A DNA stretch of 64,000 nt from an uncultured SAR116 cluster alpha proteobacterium (GTDB taxonomy: Bacteria > Pseudomonadota > Alphaproteobacteria > Puniceispirillales > Marisalimonadaceae). Each line of letters starts with the position of its first letter. The stretch's first letter is position 1. Below the pieces are notes generated by a model, which was given only the letters and a program-made list of their open reading frames with translations, was not told the origin of the DNA and ran no database searches. Position numbers and translations under genes: made by a program. Location: contig CACIWG010000003.1 of assembly GCA_902590245.1 (NCBI GenBank), forward strand, positions 1 to 64,000. Direction: 5' to 3'. Below, piece by piece: positions 35,751 through 45,842 of the stretch.

Positions 35751-36077
35751 TCATCCTTTCAAAGTATTGATTTCTTTTACATCAATGGAGCCTTTATTTC
35801 TAAAATACACTACTAGAATTGCAAGCCCAATGGCAGCCTCTGCCGCAGCTACAGTTAATATAAACAATGAAAAGATTTGGCCTGTTAAATCATTTGAAAA
35901 GTATGAAAAAGCAATAAAATTTATGTTAACTCCTAATAAAATCAATTCAATCGACATCAAAATGCTTATAACATTTTTTCTATTTAAAAAAATACCAATA
36001 ACACCTAATAAGAAAATTAATGAAGAAAGAATTAAGTAGTGATTAATTAATATTGGAAGATTAAAAAATTCAAGCAT
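35751..36077 (-). CDS. nuoK: NADH-quinone oxidoreductase subunit K
   Basis: A 108-residue subunit with three membrane helices (about 11-30, 36-57, 69-93). The two buried glutamates needed for proton transfer are present: E44 in [13 protein letters not shown] and E80 in [14 protein letters not shown], corresponding to E36 and E72 of the E. coli protein. The start ATG overlaps the nuoJ stop by 1 nt. It is a few residues longer than usual at the N-terminus. Confidence 0.96.
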   Translation of the reverse strand: MLEFFNLPILINHYLILSSLIFLLGVIGIFLNRKNVISILMSIELILLGVNINFIAFSYFSNDLTGQIFSLFILTVAAAEAAIGLAILVVYFRNKGSIDVKEINTLKG

Positions 36078-36676
36078 TACGCACCTTCATTATTTTTTAC
36101 GCTAACTACTTCAATAACATCCTCTTTTTTGGTGTCAACTTGGTTCTTTATGATTTGCTTTTTTATACCTTGTCTTTTTCTAAGAGTTAAAACGATTGCC
36201 CCAATCATGGCTACAAGAAGAATAACTCCACACATTTGAAATAATAACGCAAAATCAGTGTACAAAATGTTACCAAGAGAAATTGTATTATTTTTTTGTT
36301 CTAAATTCTGAGTATTTGATAATTTTTCAAGAGTTGAATTGTCTATAATCAAAAAGTACAGAAATTCTACTAATATAATAGAACCTAAAATTACTGAAAG
36401 TGGTTTAAATTTTAAAAATTTTGATTTTTTTTCTTCAATAGTAATATTTAGCATCATAACTACAAACAAAAATAAAACAGCTACTGCACCAACATAGACT
36501 ACTATCAATAGCATTGCTAAAAACTCAGCATTTAGAAATAAAAATAAAATAGCAGAATTAATAAATGCAAGAATTAAATAAAGAACACAATATACTGGAT
36601 TTTTAGACGTAATTACACCAATTGATGACAATATTACAAAAAAAGAAAAAATATAAAATAATATTGAATAGTACAT
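36077..36676 (-). CDS. nuoJ: NADH-quinone oxidoreductase subunit J
   Basis: A 199-residue subunit of the proximal membrane arm with five membrane segments. The conserved helix [20 protein letters not shown], with the pi-bulge helix that takes part in coupling, is intact, as is the last helix [19 protein letters not shown] charged Lys/Glu-rich C-terminal tail of about 30 residues follows and is variable in the family. It is separated from nuoI by 6 nt and overlaps nuoK by 1 nt. Confidence 0.95.
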   Translation of the reverse strand: MYYSILFYIFSFFVILSSIGVITSKNPVYCVLYLILAFINSAILFLFLNAEFLAMLLIVVYVGAVAVLFLFVVMMLNITIEEKKSKFLKFKPLSVILGSIILVEFLYFLIIDNSTLEKLSNTQNLEQKNNTISLGNILYTDFALLFQMCGVILLVAMIGAIVLTLRKRQGIKKQIIKNQVDTKKEDVIEVVSVKNNEGA

Positions 36677-36682
36677 AAAATT

Positions 36683-37177
36683 CTACTTATAAGGCGAATC
36701 TATTTTCTGAGCTAATGCAATCTGTTCTTCCCATCTATCTCCATTGGCTAACAATTTTTCTTTATCATAAAAAAGTTCTTCCCTAGTTTCCGTAGCGAAC
36801 TCAAAATTTGGCCCTTCAACAATAGCGTCAACAGGACAAGCCTCAGCACAAAATCCACAATATATACACTTTGTCATATCTATATCATACCTAGTTGTTC
36901 TTCGACTACCATCTTCTCTTGGCTCTGCTTCAATTTTAATGGCTTGCGCAGGACATATAGCTTCACATAATTTACATGCAATACATCTTTCCTCACCATT
37001 TGGGTACCTTCTTAAAGCATGTTCACCTCTAAAACGAGGAGAAAGCTTACCTTTTTCATAAGGATAATTAATTGTAACCTTCTTCTTAAATAAATATTTG
37101 AAAGTAAGAAAAAGACCTTTAAATATTTCTATAAGAAAATATTTTTTTAAGTCATCTATTATATTTTTAAATTTCAT
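36683..37177 (-). CDS. nuoI: NADH-quinone oxidoreductase subunit I
   Basis: A 164-residue peripheral-arm subunit carrying two [4Fe-4S] clusters, N6a and N6b. The ferredoxin motifs are [12 protein letters not shown] (C65, C68, C71, with C75) and [12 protein letters not shown] (C104, C107, C110, with C114). The stretch [19 protein letters not shown] is canonical. I set the start at the ATG at 37177: GAGG lies 7 nt upstream, it clears the nuoH stop, and the length matches alphaproteobacterial NuoI. The longer frame back to 37210 would overlap nuoH and adds 11 unconserved residues. Confidence 0.96.
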   Translation of the reverse strand: MKFKNIIDDLKKYFLIEIFKGLFLTFKYLFKKKVTINYPYEKGKLSPRFRGEHALRRYPNGEERCIACKLCEAICPAQAIKIEAEPREDGSRRTTRYDIDMTKCIYCGFCAEACPVDAIVEGPNFEFATETREELFYDKEKLLANGDRWEEQIALAQKIDSPYK

Positions 37178-37184
37178 AACAACC

Positions 37185-38225
37185 TCATATGCTTTTTGGC
37201 AAAATGTCAAAAAAAACTAAAAATCCTGCAGTAAGTACAACCCAAATAAGAGAAAAAGGAAGAAAAATTTTCCAACCTAATCTCATCAATTGGTCATATC
37301 TGTATCTTGGTGTAGACGCTCTGACCCACAAAAAGATAAATAAAATAAAAATAATTTTTATAATGAACCAAATTACACCAGGAACTTCATTTAGAGGATA
37401 TACATCAATTATTGGCAACCAACCACCTAAAAACAAAGTAACTGTCAATGCACTCATTAGAATCATATTTGCGTATTCTCCTAGAAAAAACAAAGCAAAT
37501 GACATTGAAGAATATTCTACAAAGTATCCAGCCACTAATTCAGATTCTCCTTCTGGCAGATCAAAAGGTGCTCTATTAGTTTCGGCAAGTACAGATATAA
37601 AAAACATTACAAACATTGGAAGAAGAGGTATTGCAAACCAAACATTTTTTTGTGCATTTACAATATCGGTTAAGTTTAAAGATCCAGCGCATAATAAAAC
37701 TGTTATAATAATTAAACCAATTGAAACTTCATATGAAACCATTTGCGCAGCAGATCTTAAAGCACCTAAAAAAGCATATTTAGAATTGCTAGCCCAACCG
37801 GCAATAATAATTCCATAAACAGCTAATGAAGAAACTGCAAATAAATAAAGTATTCCAACATTTATATCTGCTAATACGTTATTTTCATCAAAAGGAATAA
37901 CGGCCCAAGCAATTAGAGCTAAAATAAATGTAATCATTGGTGCTAATAAGAATAAAAATTTATTAGCCTCTCTTGGAATAATAGTCTCTTTGGACATTAA
38001 TTTAAGGGCATCAGCAAAAGGTTGAAATAAACCAAATGGACCAACTACATTAGGGCCTTTTCTCAATTGCATTAATCCGATAACTCTTCTTTCAGCAAGT
38101 GTCAAATAAGCAACACTAATTAACAAAGGCAAAACGATAGCAAGTAATTTTAAGATAATAATAATAAAATAAGAAAAGTCACTATGTCCAAAAACACTAA
38201 TTCCAAAATCGTTTATAAAATTCAT
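37185..38225 (-). CDS. nuoH: NADH-quinone oxidoreductase subunit H
   Basis: A 346-residue membrane subunit forming, with NuoB and NuoD, the quinone-binding channel and the joint between the two arms. Eight or so membrane segments are visible, along with the signature [54 protein letters not shown] and [18 protein letters not shown], all intact. Only 2 nt separate it from nuoG upstream, and 7 nt lie before the chosen nuoI start. Confidence 0.97.
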   Translation of the reverse strand: MNFINDFGISVFGHSDFSYFIIIILKLLAIVLPLLISVAYLTLAERRVIGLMQLRKGPNVVGPFGLFQPFADALKLMSKETIIPREANKFLFLLAPMITFILALIAWAVIPFDENNVLADINVGILYLFAVSSLAVYGIIIAGWASNSKYAFLGALRSAAQMVSYEVSIGLIIITVLLCAGSLNLTDIVNAQKNVWFAIPLLPMFVMFFISVLAETNRAPFDLPEGESELVAGYFVEYSSMSFALFFLGEYANMILMSALTVTLFLGGWLPIIDVYPLNEVPGVIWFIIKIIFILFIFLWVRASTPRYRYDQLMRLGWKIFLPFSLIWVVLTAGFLVFFDILPKSI

Positions 38226-38227
38226 AA

Positions 38228-40264
38228 TTAATCTTTAACCTGACTGCATTCAGCCATAGTGCTTGAGCATCTAGAAATAGGACATGTCATAAAGAAATTT
38301 TTATTTTCATAATTTAATTTTGAAGATTTAAAGTCTGATTTTGTTATTATTTTTGGTTCTGAAGAATAAATATTTTCATCAAATTTTAACATTTTTTTTG
38401 AATTAAACATTTTTTCACGAAGTTGAAGTAAATTATCAAAATCTAATTTTTTTCCTAGCTTTTCTGACAATGCTCTTAAAATTGTCCAATCTTCTTTCGC
38501 GTCTCCCGGTGGAAAAGTTGCTCTTTGAGCATATTGTAACCTTCCTTCTAAATTAGTATAAGACCCATCTTTTTCAGTATAAGCAGCTCCAGGCAGAATT
38601 ACATCAGCTAATTGAGCACCTTTATCTCCATGATGTCCTTGATAAATTACGAAACAACTACTTATATCAAAATCAAAATCATCTGCATTAAGTAAATAGA
38701 CAAATTTAATTAAATTATTATTAATATCATTTTTGAGAGCTGAATGGTTATAGTCAGAATACTCACTTAATATATCAATTGCACCAACTGTACTTGCATA
38801 ATTATGTAATATATTAAAACCATTCCATTTTTTATTAAATCCACCAAATTTTTTTAGAATAGAAATAGAAACTTTTTGAACATCTAAACTACAATCATTT
38901 TGCAATACTTCATCTCCAATGATTATCATTGGAAAATTAGCTTTTTTAAAATCATTTGAAATTTTATTTTTCCCTTCTAAGATTAAATTTAATATTTTTA
39001 CATCAGACCCTAAGTAATCATAATTAAATTTTAGATCAAAATGTTGGGATGAAATAGATGATATTTTCAAATCTCTATGAATATAATTTTTTCTAATTCT
39101 TGCGTTCAAGATAGCGCTATCAACTCTAGGATTTGCTCCAATTAACAGAAGGTAATCGCATTTATCAAGTCCCTTGATTTTACTATTAAATAAATAATTT
39201 GACCTATTTTCATTTGAAAATATTAATTTTTTTTGAAATGGTAAAATTTTGTTTAAATTAAGTTTTTTAAATAATTCTTTAAAAGCAAATATTGCTTCAT
39301 TCTCAACTTGATTACCAACAACACCTACACAGTTTTCACTTGAAATTTTACTAATTTTAGAATTAATAACTTCAAAAGCTTCATCCCATGAAACTTTTTG
39401 CAATTTATTTTTTATTTTAATAAAAGGAGTATCTAAACGTTGTTTTGACAAGCCATCAATTGCATATCTTGATTTATCAGATATCCATTCTTCATTAATA
39501 CTTTCATTATTCTTAGGCAATATTCTTAAAACTTTTCCATCACGACTATCAATTCTTATATTTGAGCCTATAGCATCCATTACATCAACAGATTCTGTTT
39601 TTGTAAGCTCCCAAGGTCGAGCTACAAATTGATAAGGTTTAGAAGTTAAAGCACCAACAGGGCATAGATCAACCAAATTTCCTGATAGTTCTGAAGTCAC
39701 AGCTTTTTCAAGGTATGTTGAAATTTCAACATTTTCTCCTCTTCCAGTTGCTCCAAGATCTTCTACCCCTGCCACTTCATTTGCAAATCTTACACATCTT
39801 GTACAATGAATACACCTTGTCATCGTTGTTTTGATTAAAGGACCCATATTTTTATCAGAAACTGCTCTTTTAGAATTTTCAAAACGAGTTTCACCTTTAC
39901 CAAAATAAAGTGCTTGATCTTGAAGATCACATTCACCACCTTGGTCACATATTGGGCAATCTAAAGGATGATTAATTAACAGAAATTCCATAACACCTTT
40001 TCTTGCTTTATCAACCATTTCAGATGATGTTTTAATAACCATTCCTTCAGAAGCTGGCATTGCACATGACGCAATAGGTTTTGGAGCTCTCTCCATCTCC
40101 ACCAAACACATTCTACAATTTCCTGCCACTGATAGTTTTTCATGATAACAAAATCTTGGAATTTCAACACCTGCTGCTTCACACGCTTGTAAAACTGTAG
40201 ATCCTTGTGGCACTGATATTTCAATACCATCGATTTTAATATTAATATTTCTTAATTCGTCCAT
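38228..40264 (-). CDS. nuoG: NADH-quinone oxidoreductase subunit G
   Basis: A 678-residue peripheral-arm subunit. The N-terminal domain has the [2Fe-2S] cluster N1b ligands C39, C50, C53 and C67. Cluster N5 has the His-Cys3 set H99, C103, C106 and C112. Cluster N4 has C151, C154, C157 and C201. The remainder is a degenerate molybdopterin-oxidoreductase-like domain with no cofactor-binding residues, as in other NuoG. No cluster N7 motif was seen. It continues the electron wire from NuoE/F to NuoI. A 20-nt gap follows nuoF. Confidence 0.96.
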   Translation of the reverse strand: MDELRNINIKIDGIEISVPQGSTVLQACEAAGVEIPRFCYHEKLSVAGNCRMCLVEMERAPKPIASCAMPASEGMVIKTSSEMVDKARKGVMEFLLINHPLDCPICDQGGECDLQDQALYFGKGETRFENSKRAVSDKNMGPLIKTTMTRCIHCTRCVRFANEVAGVEDLGATGRGENVEISTYLEKAVTSELSGNLVDLCPVGALTSKPYQFVARPWELTKTESVDVMDAIGSNIRIDSRDGKVLRILPKNNESINEEWISDKSRYAIDGLSKQRLDTPFIKIKNKLQKVSWDEAFEVINSKISKISSENCVGVVGNQVENEAIFAFKELFKKLNLNKILPFQKKLIFSNENRSNYLFNSKIKGLDKCDYLLLIGANPRVDSAILNARIRKNYIHRDLKISSISSQHFDLKFNYDYLGSDVKILNLILEGKNKISNDFKKANFPMIIIGDEVLQNDCSLDVQKVSISILKKFGGFNKKWNGFNILHNYASTVGAIDILSEYSDYNHSALKNDINNNLIKFVYLLNADDFDFDISSCFVIYQGHHGDKGAQLADVILPGAAYTEKDGSYTNLEGRLQYAQRATFPPGDAKEDWTILRALSEKLGKKLDFDNLLQLREKMFNSKKMLKFDENIYSSEPKIITKSDFKSSKLNYENKNFFMTCPISRCSSTMAECSQVKD

Positions 40265-40284
40265 ATTATTTCACTTATATTAAC

Positions 40285-41562
40285 TTATTCTGCTGCTATT
40301 TTTTTTAGTTTCAAGCCCATTTCAATTTCATCTCTAAAGTTTTTAAATAATCCTTGAATAGGCCATGCTGCCGCATCCCCAAGAGCACATATCGTATGTC
40401 CTTCTACTTGTTTTGTAAGTTCTAAAAGATTGTCAATATCTCTAGGACTTGCGTCTTTAGAAGCTATTTTTTTAAGCAATCTCCACATCCAGCCAGTACC
40501 TTCTCTACATGGTGTACATTGTCCACAACTTTCATGTTTATAAAAAAAGGCTAATCTAACTATTGCTTCAACAATATCTGTAGTTTTATCCATTACAATA
40601 ACTCCTGCTGTGCCTAAACCAGTTCCAGCATTTTTAAGTGAATCAAAGTCCATTGTAATTGTATCACAAATTTGTTTAGGCAACATCGGCGTTGAACTTC
40701 CACCAGGAATGATAGCTAGCAAGTTATTCCAACCACCAATAACTCCTCCAGCGTGTTTTTCTATTAATTCTCTTAAAGGTATACCCATTTCTTCTTCTAC
40801 ATTACATGGTTTATTAACATGTCCTGATATACAAAATAATTTTGTTCCAGTATTATTTTCTTTTCCTAACTTTGAAAACCAATTTTCACCTCTTCTAAGG
40901 ATAGTTGGGACAACGGCAATTGATTCGACATTATTTACAGTTGTTGGGCAACCATAAAGTCCAACCCCAGCTGGAAAAGGTGGCTTTAATCTTGGCTGGC
41001 CTTTCTTTCCCTCAAGCGATTCTAATAAAGCAGTTTCTTCTCCACAAATGTAAGCACCTGCACCTCTGTGAAGATACAAATCAAAATCCCATCCACTTTT
41101 ACAAGCATTTTTTCCAATCAACTTATTTTCATATGCTTCATCTATTGCTGATTGTAAAATTTTAGCTTCGTTTGCAAACTCACCTCTAATATAAATATAA
41201 CACTTGTGTGCCCTCATTGCATAAGATGCTATTAAACATCCCTCTATCAGCTTATGCGGTTCATGCCTGATAATATCTCTATCCTTACATGTCCCAGGTT
41301 CAGATTCGTCTGCATTTACTACTAAGTAATGTGGACGCTCTCCAAGAGTTTTTGGCATAAATGACCATTTAAGACCTGTCGAAAACCCAGCACCACCTCT
41401 TCCTCGTAGACCAGAGTTTTTAATTTTTTCAATTATCACATCATGATCCAAAGATAAAATTTTCTTAGTTTTATCCCAATCTCCTCTTTTTAAAGCATAA
41501 GATAGTTTATTGCTTTGAAAACCAAATATATTATTAAATATTTTATCCTTATTTTGTAACAT
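40285..41562 (-). CDS. nuoF: NADH-quinone oxidoreductase subunit F
   Basis: A 425-residue flavoprotein that oxidises NADH. The NADH-binding glycine-rich motif [10 protein letters not shown] is at 54-63 and is followed by [17 protein letters not shown] and the FMN site [19 protein letters not shown]. The [4Fe-4S] cluster N3 is bound by [12 protein letters not shown] near residue 350 and a cysteine in [13 protein letters not shown]. All are intact and the length is typical. The start overlaps the nuoE 3' end by 14 nt. Confidence 0.97.
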   Translation of the reverse strand: MLQNKDKIFNNIFGFQSNKLSYALKRGDWDKTKKILSLDHDVIIEKIKNSGLRGRGGAGFSTGLKWSFMPKTLGERPHYLVVNADESEPGTCKDRDIIRHEPHKLIEGCLIASYAMRAHKCYIYIRGEFANEAKILQSAIDEAYENKLIGKNACKSGWDFDLYLHRGAGAYICGEETALLESLEGKKGQPRLKPPFPAGVGLYGCPTTVNNVESIAVVPTILRRGENWFSKLGKENNTGTKLFCISGHVNKPCNVEEEMGIPLRELIEKHAGGVIGGWNNLLAIIPGGSSTPMLPKQICDTITMDFDSLKNAGTGLGTAGVIVMDKTTDIVEAIVRLAFFYKHESCGQCTPCREGTGWMWRLLKKIASKDASPRDIDNLLELTKQVEGHTICALGDAAAWPIQGLFKNFRDEIEMGLKLKKIAAE

Positions 41563-42142
41563 TTATATTTCCATTTTTATCATATGGTTCAGATGACTTT
41601 CTTCCAATAACTGAACCAGGTTTAATATTTTTCTTTGTTTTAATTTTATTTAATAACTGTTTTGTAGATTTATAATCTAAATCTTCATAATAATCGTCAT
41701 TAATTTGAAGTATTGGTGCATTTACACAGGCTCCAAGACATTCTACTTTCATTAAAGTAAACATGTTATCAGGAGTAGTCTCACCATCTTTAATTTTAAG
41801 TGTGTCAAATATTGATTTTTCTATTTGATCTGATCCTCTCAACCAACATGGTGTAGTATGACAAAGTTGAAGTAATTTTTTACCAATTGGCTTTAAATTA
41901 AACATAGTATAAAAAGAAGCAACTTCATAAACTTTCATATATGGCATGTCTAACATCTCAGCTACCCTTTCAATTTCAGGCACTGGCAACCAACCATTTG
42001 ATTTTTTTTGAACATAATGAAGTAAAGGTATTACCGCACTTGCCTTTCTATTTGATGGGTATTTATCTAAAATCTCATCAACTTTAACTTGATCAATATT
42101 ACAAAGCTTATAGTTGTCTGTTTTTAATTGTTTTTTTTTCAT
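41549..42142 (-). CDS. nuoE: NADH-quinone oxidoreductase subunit E
   Basis: A 197-residue thioredoxin-fold subunit holding [2Fe-2S] cluster N1a. The ligands are C94 and C99 ([10 protein letters not shown]) and C135 and C139 (CLGACVNAP). A helical N-terminal half ([18 protein letters not shown]) precedes the fold. A lysine-rich tail with [14 protein letters not shown] follows, which in alphaproteobacteria often ends the protein. It works with NuoF in the NADH module. It overlaps nuoD by 4 nt. Confidence 0.96.
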   Translation of the reverse strand: MKKKQLKTDNYKLCNIDQVKVDEILDKYPSNRKASAVIPLLHYVQKKSNGWLPVPEIERVAEMLDMPYMKVYEVASFYTMFNLKPIGKKLLQLCHTTPCWLRGSDQIEKSIFDTLKIKDGETTPDNMFTLMKVECLGACVNAPILQINDDYYEDLDYKSTKQLLNKIKTKKNIKPGSVIGRKSSEPYDKNGNINVTK

Positions 42143-43317
42143 CTGTCTATTTCACCAAAAACAATATCTAATGATCCAATGATTGCCACAGAGTCAGCAA
42201 GCATATGCCCTTTAGACATATAATCTAATGATGATAAAAAGTAAAACCCTGGTGCTCTAATTTTACACCTATAAGGCTTATTAGATCCATCAGACTCTAA
42301 CATAACGCCAAATTCACCTTTTGGTGCCTCTACAGAGGTATATGTCCGTCCCTTGGGAGGTCTAAAACCTTCAGTATAAAGCTTAAAATGATGGATCAAG
42401 GCTTCCATAGAACCTTTCATTTCACTTCTTTTTGGTGGTGCTATTTTTTTATCTTCCGTAATGTAATCACCGTTTGGTATTTCATTAATTACTTGCTTAA
42501 TTAACTTTAGAGACTGTCTCATTTCCTCCATTCTAACCAGATATCTTGCATAACAATCTCCTGTTTTACCAACAGGAATATCAAAGTCTAATTTATCATA
42601 TACTTCATAAGGCTGTGATTTTCTTAAATCCCATTTTACCCCAGATGCTCTTAAACAGGGACCTGAAAAACCTAAAGAGAGAGCTTCATCTCTAGACACT
42701 TTTCCAATACCGACAGTCCTTTGCTTAAAAATTCGATTTTCAGTTAATAATGTTTCAACATCATTAATAAATCCTTCGAATTGATCTGCCCATAAATCAA
42801 TGTCTTCAAGTAAACCATCTGGTAAATCTTGATGAACTCCACCAGGTCTTATATATGAAGCATGCAATCTAGCACCTGAAACTCTTTCGTAAAACTCCAT
42901 GAGTTTTTCCCGTTCTTCAAAACCCCACAACAAAGGGGTCATAGCACCTACGTCAATAGCAAAAGTCGTAATATTTAAAATATGATTTAAAATTCTTCCA
43001 ATTTCACAAAATAATACTCTTATATATTGACCTCTTAATGGCACATTTACATTTAATAATTTTTCGATTGCTAAAGCATAAGCATGTTCTTGATTCATTG
43101 GAGATACATAGTCCAATCTATCAAAATAAGGTAAAGCCTGAACATAAGTTTTATTTTCAATAAGTTTTTCAGTACCTCTATGAAGCAATCCAATATGCGG
43201 ATCAGCTCTTGTAATTATTTCTCCATCCATCTCCATAACTAGTCTTAATACTCCGTGAGCAGCAGGATGCTGGGGACCGAAATTCATGGTAATTGGCTTG
43301 ATCTTTGTATCAGTCAT
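42139..43317 (-). CDS. nuoD: NADH-quinone oxidoreductase subunit D
   Basis: A 392-residue subunit related to the large subunit of [NiFe] hydrogenases but without metal ligands. It forms the quinone head-group site with NuoB. Conserved are [64 protein letters not shown] and the C-terminal [14 protein letters not shown]. The stretch PAAHGV contains the histidine near bound quinone. The ATG overlaps nuoC by 8 nt and nuoE starts at its stop. Confidence 0.98.
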   Translation of the reverse strand: MTDTKIKPITMNFGPQHPAAHGVLRLVMEMDGEIITRADPHIGLLHRGTEKLIENKTYVQALPYFDRLDYVSPMNQEHAYALAIEKLLNVNVPLRGQYIRVLFCEIGRILNHILNITTFAIDVGAMTPLLWGFEEREKLMEFYERVSGARLHASYIRPGGVHQDLPDGLLEDIDLWADQFEGFINDVETLLTENRIFKQRTVGIGKVSRDEALSLGFSGPCLRASGVKWDLRKSQPYEVYDKLDFDIPVGKTGDCYARYLVRMEEMRQSLKLIKQVINEIPNGDYITEDKKIAPPKRSEMKGSMEALIHHFKLYTEGFRPPKGRTYTSVEAPKGEFGVMLESDGSNKPYRCKIRAPGFYFLSSLDYMSKGHMLADSVAIIGSLDIVFGEIDR

Positions 43318-43891
43318 TATTTTTCTTATCCTTTATTTTATCTTCCACGCCCCACGGTGAATTAAAGTCGAAATCTCTATAGTCCTGAGTAAGTTTAACT
43401 TTATCATAAACTACTCTTCTACTTTCTGTTTCATAAGACACTTCATCAAATCCAGTTAGTGGAAAATCTTTTCTTAATGGATGACCTTGAAAACCATAAT
43501 CTGTCAATAATCTTCTTAAATCTGGATGACCATCTACATAAATTCCAAACATATCCCAAAGTTCTCTTTCAGCCCACAGAGCAGAAAAATATAACTTCGA
43601 TATAGATGGAATTACTTCATTTGCACTTATAGAACATAATACTCTAACTCTTTGGTTATTGGTAATTGATAAAAATTGATAAATTATTAAAAATCTATCT
43701 TTTTTATTTGGATAATCAACTGCTGTTATATCAGACAATTGATCAAACAAGCATGAGGGATCATCTTTCAAAAATTGTATTAATTTTAAGAGATTATCTT
43801 TCTCTACCGAAATTTCAAGTTGATCAAGAACAACTTTAATTGATCTATATTTTACTTTGCAATATTCTTTTATTTGACTTGATAAAGACAT
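43310..43891 (-). CDS. nuoC: NADH-quinone oxidoreductase subunit C
   Basis: A 193-residue peripheral-arm subunit (30 kDa family). The hallmark [20 protein letters not shown] is intact, followed by [21 protein letters not shown] variable N-terminal region covers about 1-55. It is a separate gene, not fused to nuoD as in E. coli. It follows nuoB with an 8-nt gap and overlaps nuoD by 8 nt. Confidence 0.97.
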   Translation of the reverse strand: MSLSSQIKEYCKVKYRSIKVVLDQLEISVEKDNLLKLIQFLKDDPSCLFDQLSDITAVDYPNKKDRFLIIYQFLSITNNQRVRVLCSISANEVIPSISKLYFSALWAERELWDMFGIYVDGHPDLRRLLTDYGFQGHPLRKDFPLTGFDEVSYETESRRVVYDKVKLTQDYRDFDFNSPWGVEDKIKDKKNND

Positions 43892-43899
43892 TAAATCGA

Positions 43900-44454
43900 C
43901 TAAACTCTTGAAATTGTTGAGGTACGTCTAATTTTTTTTTGTAGTTGGAGCAATCCATAAATCAAAGCTTCTGCAGTTGGAGGACATCCTGGGACATAAA
44001 TATCAACTGGAACTATCCTGTCACAACCCCTAACAACAGAATAAGAATAATGATAATAGCCTCCACCGTTAGCGCATGAACCCATGGAAATGACCCATCT
44101 TGGTTCAGCCATCTGATCATAAACTCTTCTTAAAGCTGGAGCCATTTTGTTTGTAAGAGTTCCAGCAACAATCATAACGTCTGATTGTCTTGGACTAGGT
44201 CTAAAAAGCATACCATATCTATCCATATCATAACGTGATGCAGCACTATGCATCATTTCAACTGCACAGCATGCCAAACCAAAAGTCATTGGCCATAAAG
44301 ATCCAGATTTAGCCCAATTAAATAATTTATCTGCCTGACCTATAATAAAGCCTCTATTAGAGATTTCATCAGTAACAGCATTTAAAATATCGTCTTGACC
44401 AGAAAATTTTGGGTCTTCAGTTAACTGCTTGCCTAAAAAATCATCTACTCCCAT
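43900..44454 (-). CDS. nuoB: NADH-quinone oxidoreductase subunit B
   Basis: A 184-residue subunit with the terminal [4Fe-4S] cluster N2, which reduces quinone. The tandem cysteines are C62 and C63 in [12 protein letters not shown], and the others are C127 in [10 protein letters not shown] and C157 in [12 protein letters not shown] placed the start at the ATG at 44454 (MGVDDFLG). It has AAGGTG about 8 nt upstream and the usual overlap with the nuoA end (10 nt here). The longer frame to 44475 adds seven unconserved residues. The roughly 45-residue lead before the Fe-S core is normal for this class. Confidence 0.97.
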   Translation of the reverse strand: MGVDDFLGKQLTEDPKFSGQDDILNAVTDEISNRGFIIGQADKLFNWAKSGSLWPMTFGLACCAVEMMHSAASRYDMDRYGMLFRPSPRQSDVMIVAGTLTNKMAPALRRVYDQMAEPRWVISMGSCANGGGYYHYSYSVVRGCDRIVPVDIYVPGCPPTAEALIYGLLQLQKKIRRTSTISRV

Positions 44455-44810
44455 TCTAAAGCACCTTTTTTCCATTCATATATAAAACCAAAAGTTAAAA
44501 CTAATAAAAAAAACATCATTGACCAAAAACCAAACAATCCAATATTCCCTAATGAGACTGCCCAAGGAAATAGAAAAGCAATTTCCAAGTCAAATATTAT
44601 AAATAAAATAGCAACTAAATAAAATCTGACATCAAAATTTACTCTAGTATCTTCAAACACATCAAAACCACATTCAAAAGGCATGTTTTTTTCTGGATCT
44701 GGATTTTGATTACCGACAACAAAAGCTGAGGCTACAAAAGCAACACATATAGCAATTGCAAACATAATAAATATAAGTATAGGTAAATAATTTATTAAAT
44801 TTTCGTTCAA
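44445..44810 (-). CDS. nuoA: NADH-quinone oxidoreductase subunit A
   Basis: A 121-residue membrane subunit with three helices (about 8-31, 66-85, 92-112). The conserved loop [20 protein letters not shown] includes the cysteine that reports active/deactive transitions in mitochondrial ND3. The C-terminal KKGALEWE overlaps nuoB. The start is TTG at 44810, supported by AAGGA about 6 nt upstream and by alignment of [10 protein letters not shown] with family N-termini. It is the first gene of the 26-gene minus-strand run that ends with thiL. Confidence 0.95.
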   Translation of the reverse strand: MNENLINYLPILIFIMFAIAICVAFVASAFVVGNQNPDPEKNMPFECGFDVFEDTRVNFDVRFYLVAILFIIFDLEIAFLFPWAVSLGNIGLFGFWSMMFFLLVLTFGFIYEWKKGALEWE

Positions 44811-44900
44811 GATAATCCTTAATTTAAACCTTATATAAATGAGTTAACATTATATAGAATAATGTCAATATCAGTTTAAAAAAAATTAATATTATATCAA
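44811..44900 (-). promoter_or_regulatory. nuo operon upstream region with promoter-like elements
   Basis: The 90-nt gap before nuoA must hold the promoter for the long nuo run unless transcription enters from the EamA gene. On the minus strand it contains a perfect TTGACA (44863-44868) and a perfect TATAAT (44849-44854), but only 8 nt apart, so they cannot belong to the same promoter. Two overlapping promoters or one chance match are possible. A ribosome binding site (AAGGA) lies just before the TTG start. Confidence 0.35.
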
Positions 44901-45788
44901 TTATATTTTTTTTCTGTCAAAAATGTAAATGCCCAAGAATATTACAATTAATGAAATTAAATGATAAATATGAAAATCCTCATCTAAGACTATTATTGCT
45001 AGCACAGAGGTAAATAGTGGAACTAAATTTGTATAAAGACCAGATAAAGATGGTCCGATAATTTTAACTCCTTTCATAAATAAAATTTGTGCTAGTAATG
45101 AGGGAAATATTATTATAACTGATAAAATAATTAATCCTTTAACAGTTGGAAAAAAGAATGAATGATTAGTTATTTCAATGATTAACCCGGGTAAAGAACC
45201 TACAAACGCAATATATGAAAAAATTGTCATCAACAAAATGTCATTTATTTCAGGCCTTTTTCTTAAACCAACAGCATAAATTGCATAAAAAATACATGCA
45301 AAAATCATTAATAAATCCCCATTATTTAATTTAAGTCTTAATAATGATACAAGGTCACCATTAGAAATAACAATTGACACACCTACAAATGTAACTAACA
45401 AACCAGCAACTTGTTTGAAATTAATTATAGTTTTAAGCCAAAACATAGATATTATCATTATGAAAGCAGGCATGGTTGATTGAACTATACCTAAGTTGAT
45501 CGCAACTGTATGATGTGCAGAGATATAATAAATAGAGTTAAATGTTGTAAACCCACATAATCCCATTATAACCATCCATTTAAAATGAGATTTAAAAACT
45601 TGAAACCCTAAGCTTAATTGGTGCCTGCATATGATTGATAAAATAATCATAACACCTAGCCATCTACCTGTAACAATTAACATTGGAGAAATCTCATCAA
45701 CGGCCAGTCTGCCAGCTATAGCGTTGAATCCCCAAAATAATGAAGCTAGGGTGAGGAACAAGTGTGGGTTATAAAGTTTTTCTTTCAC
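44901..45788 (-). CDS. EamA/DMT-family transporter
   Basis: A 295-residue inner-membrane protein with ten predicted membrane helices arranged as two EamA repeats (about 9-137 and 150-290). The first repeat opens with FLTLASLFWGFNAIAGRLA, the usual EamA beginning with its conserved W-G-xN. Members export or import metabolites such as amino acids and nucleobases; the substrate cannot be read from sequence. The start is a GTG at 45788, the only candidate, because an in-frame stop lies four codons upstream. It has no clear ribosome binding site. It is divergent from an aminotransferase gene (54-nt gap), which hints at an amino-acid-related substrate; that is inference. Confidence 0.88.
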   Translation of the reverse strand: MKEKLYNPHLFLTLASLFWGFNAIAGRLAVDEISPMLIVTGRWLGVMIILSIICRHQLSLGFQVFKSHFKWMVIMGLCGFTTFNSIYYISAHHTVAINLGIVQSTMPAFIMIISMFWLKTIINFKQVAGLLVTFVGVSIVISNGDLVSLLRLKLNNGDLLMIFACIFYAIYAVGLRKRPEINDILLMTIFSYIAFVGSLPGLIIEITNHSFFFPTVKGLIILSVIIIFPSLLAQILFMKGVKIIGPSLSGLYTNLVPLFTSVLAIIVLDEDFHIYHLISLIVIFLGIYIFDRKKI

Positions 45789-45804
45789 AAATTTAAGTTA
45801 AGGA

Positions 45805-45810
45805 TATAAT
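45805..45810 (+). promoter_or_regulatory. TATAAT element before the aminotransferase gene
   Basis: A perfect -10 hexamer TATAAT lies in the 54-nt divergent gap, 32 nt before the aminotransferase ATG. This leaves a leader of about 25 nt. No good -35 hexamer is found 16-18 nt upstream; that position falls in the EamA start region. It is the most likely promoter position for the aminotransferase but rests on one hexamer in AT-rich DNA. Confidence 0.3.
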
Positions 45811-45842
45811 CAAAGCACTAAATATTTAAACGTTTTTTTTAA

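Noticed and set aside
37189..37818. A 209-codon plus-strand frame opposite nuoH
   Set aside because: It is long only because the AT-rich nuoH antisense has few stops. It has no recognisable motif, and nuoH is intact on the other strand.
43900..44475. Unusual N-terminal insertion in NuoB
   Set aside because: The roughly 45-residue stretch before the Fe-S core is normal in alphaproteobacterial NuoB, and the extra seven residues disappear when the ATG at 44454 is used.
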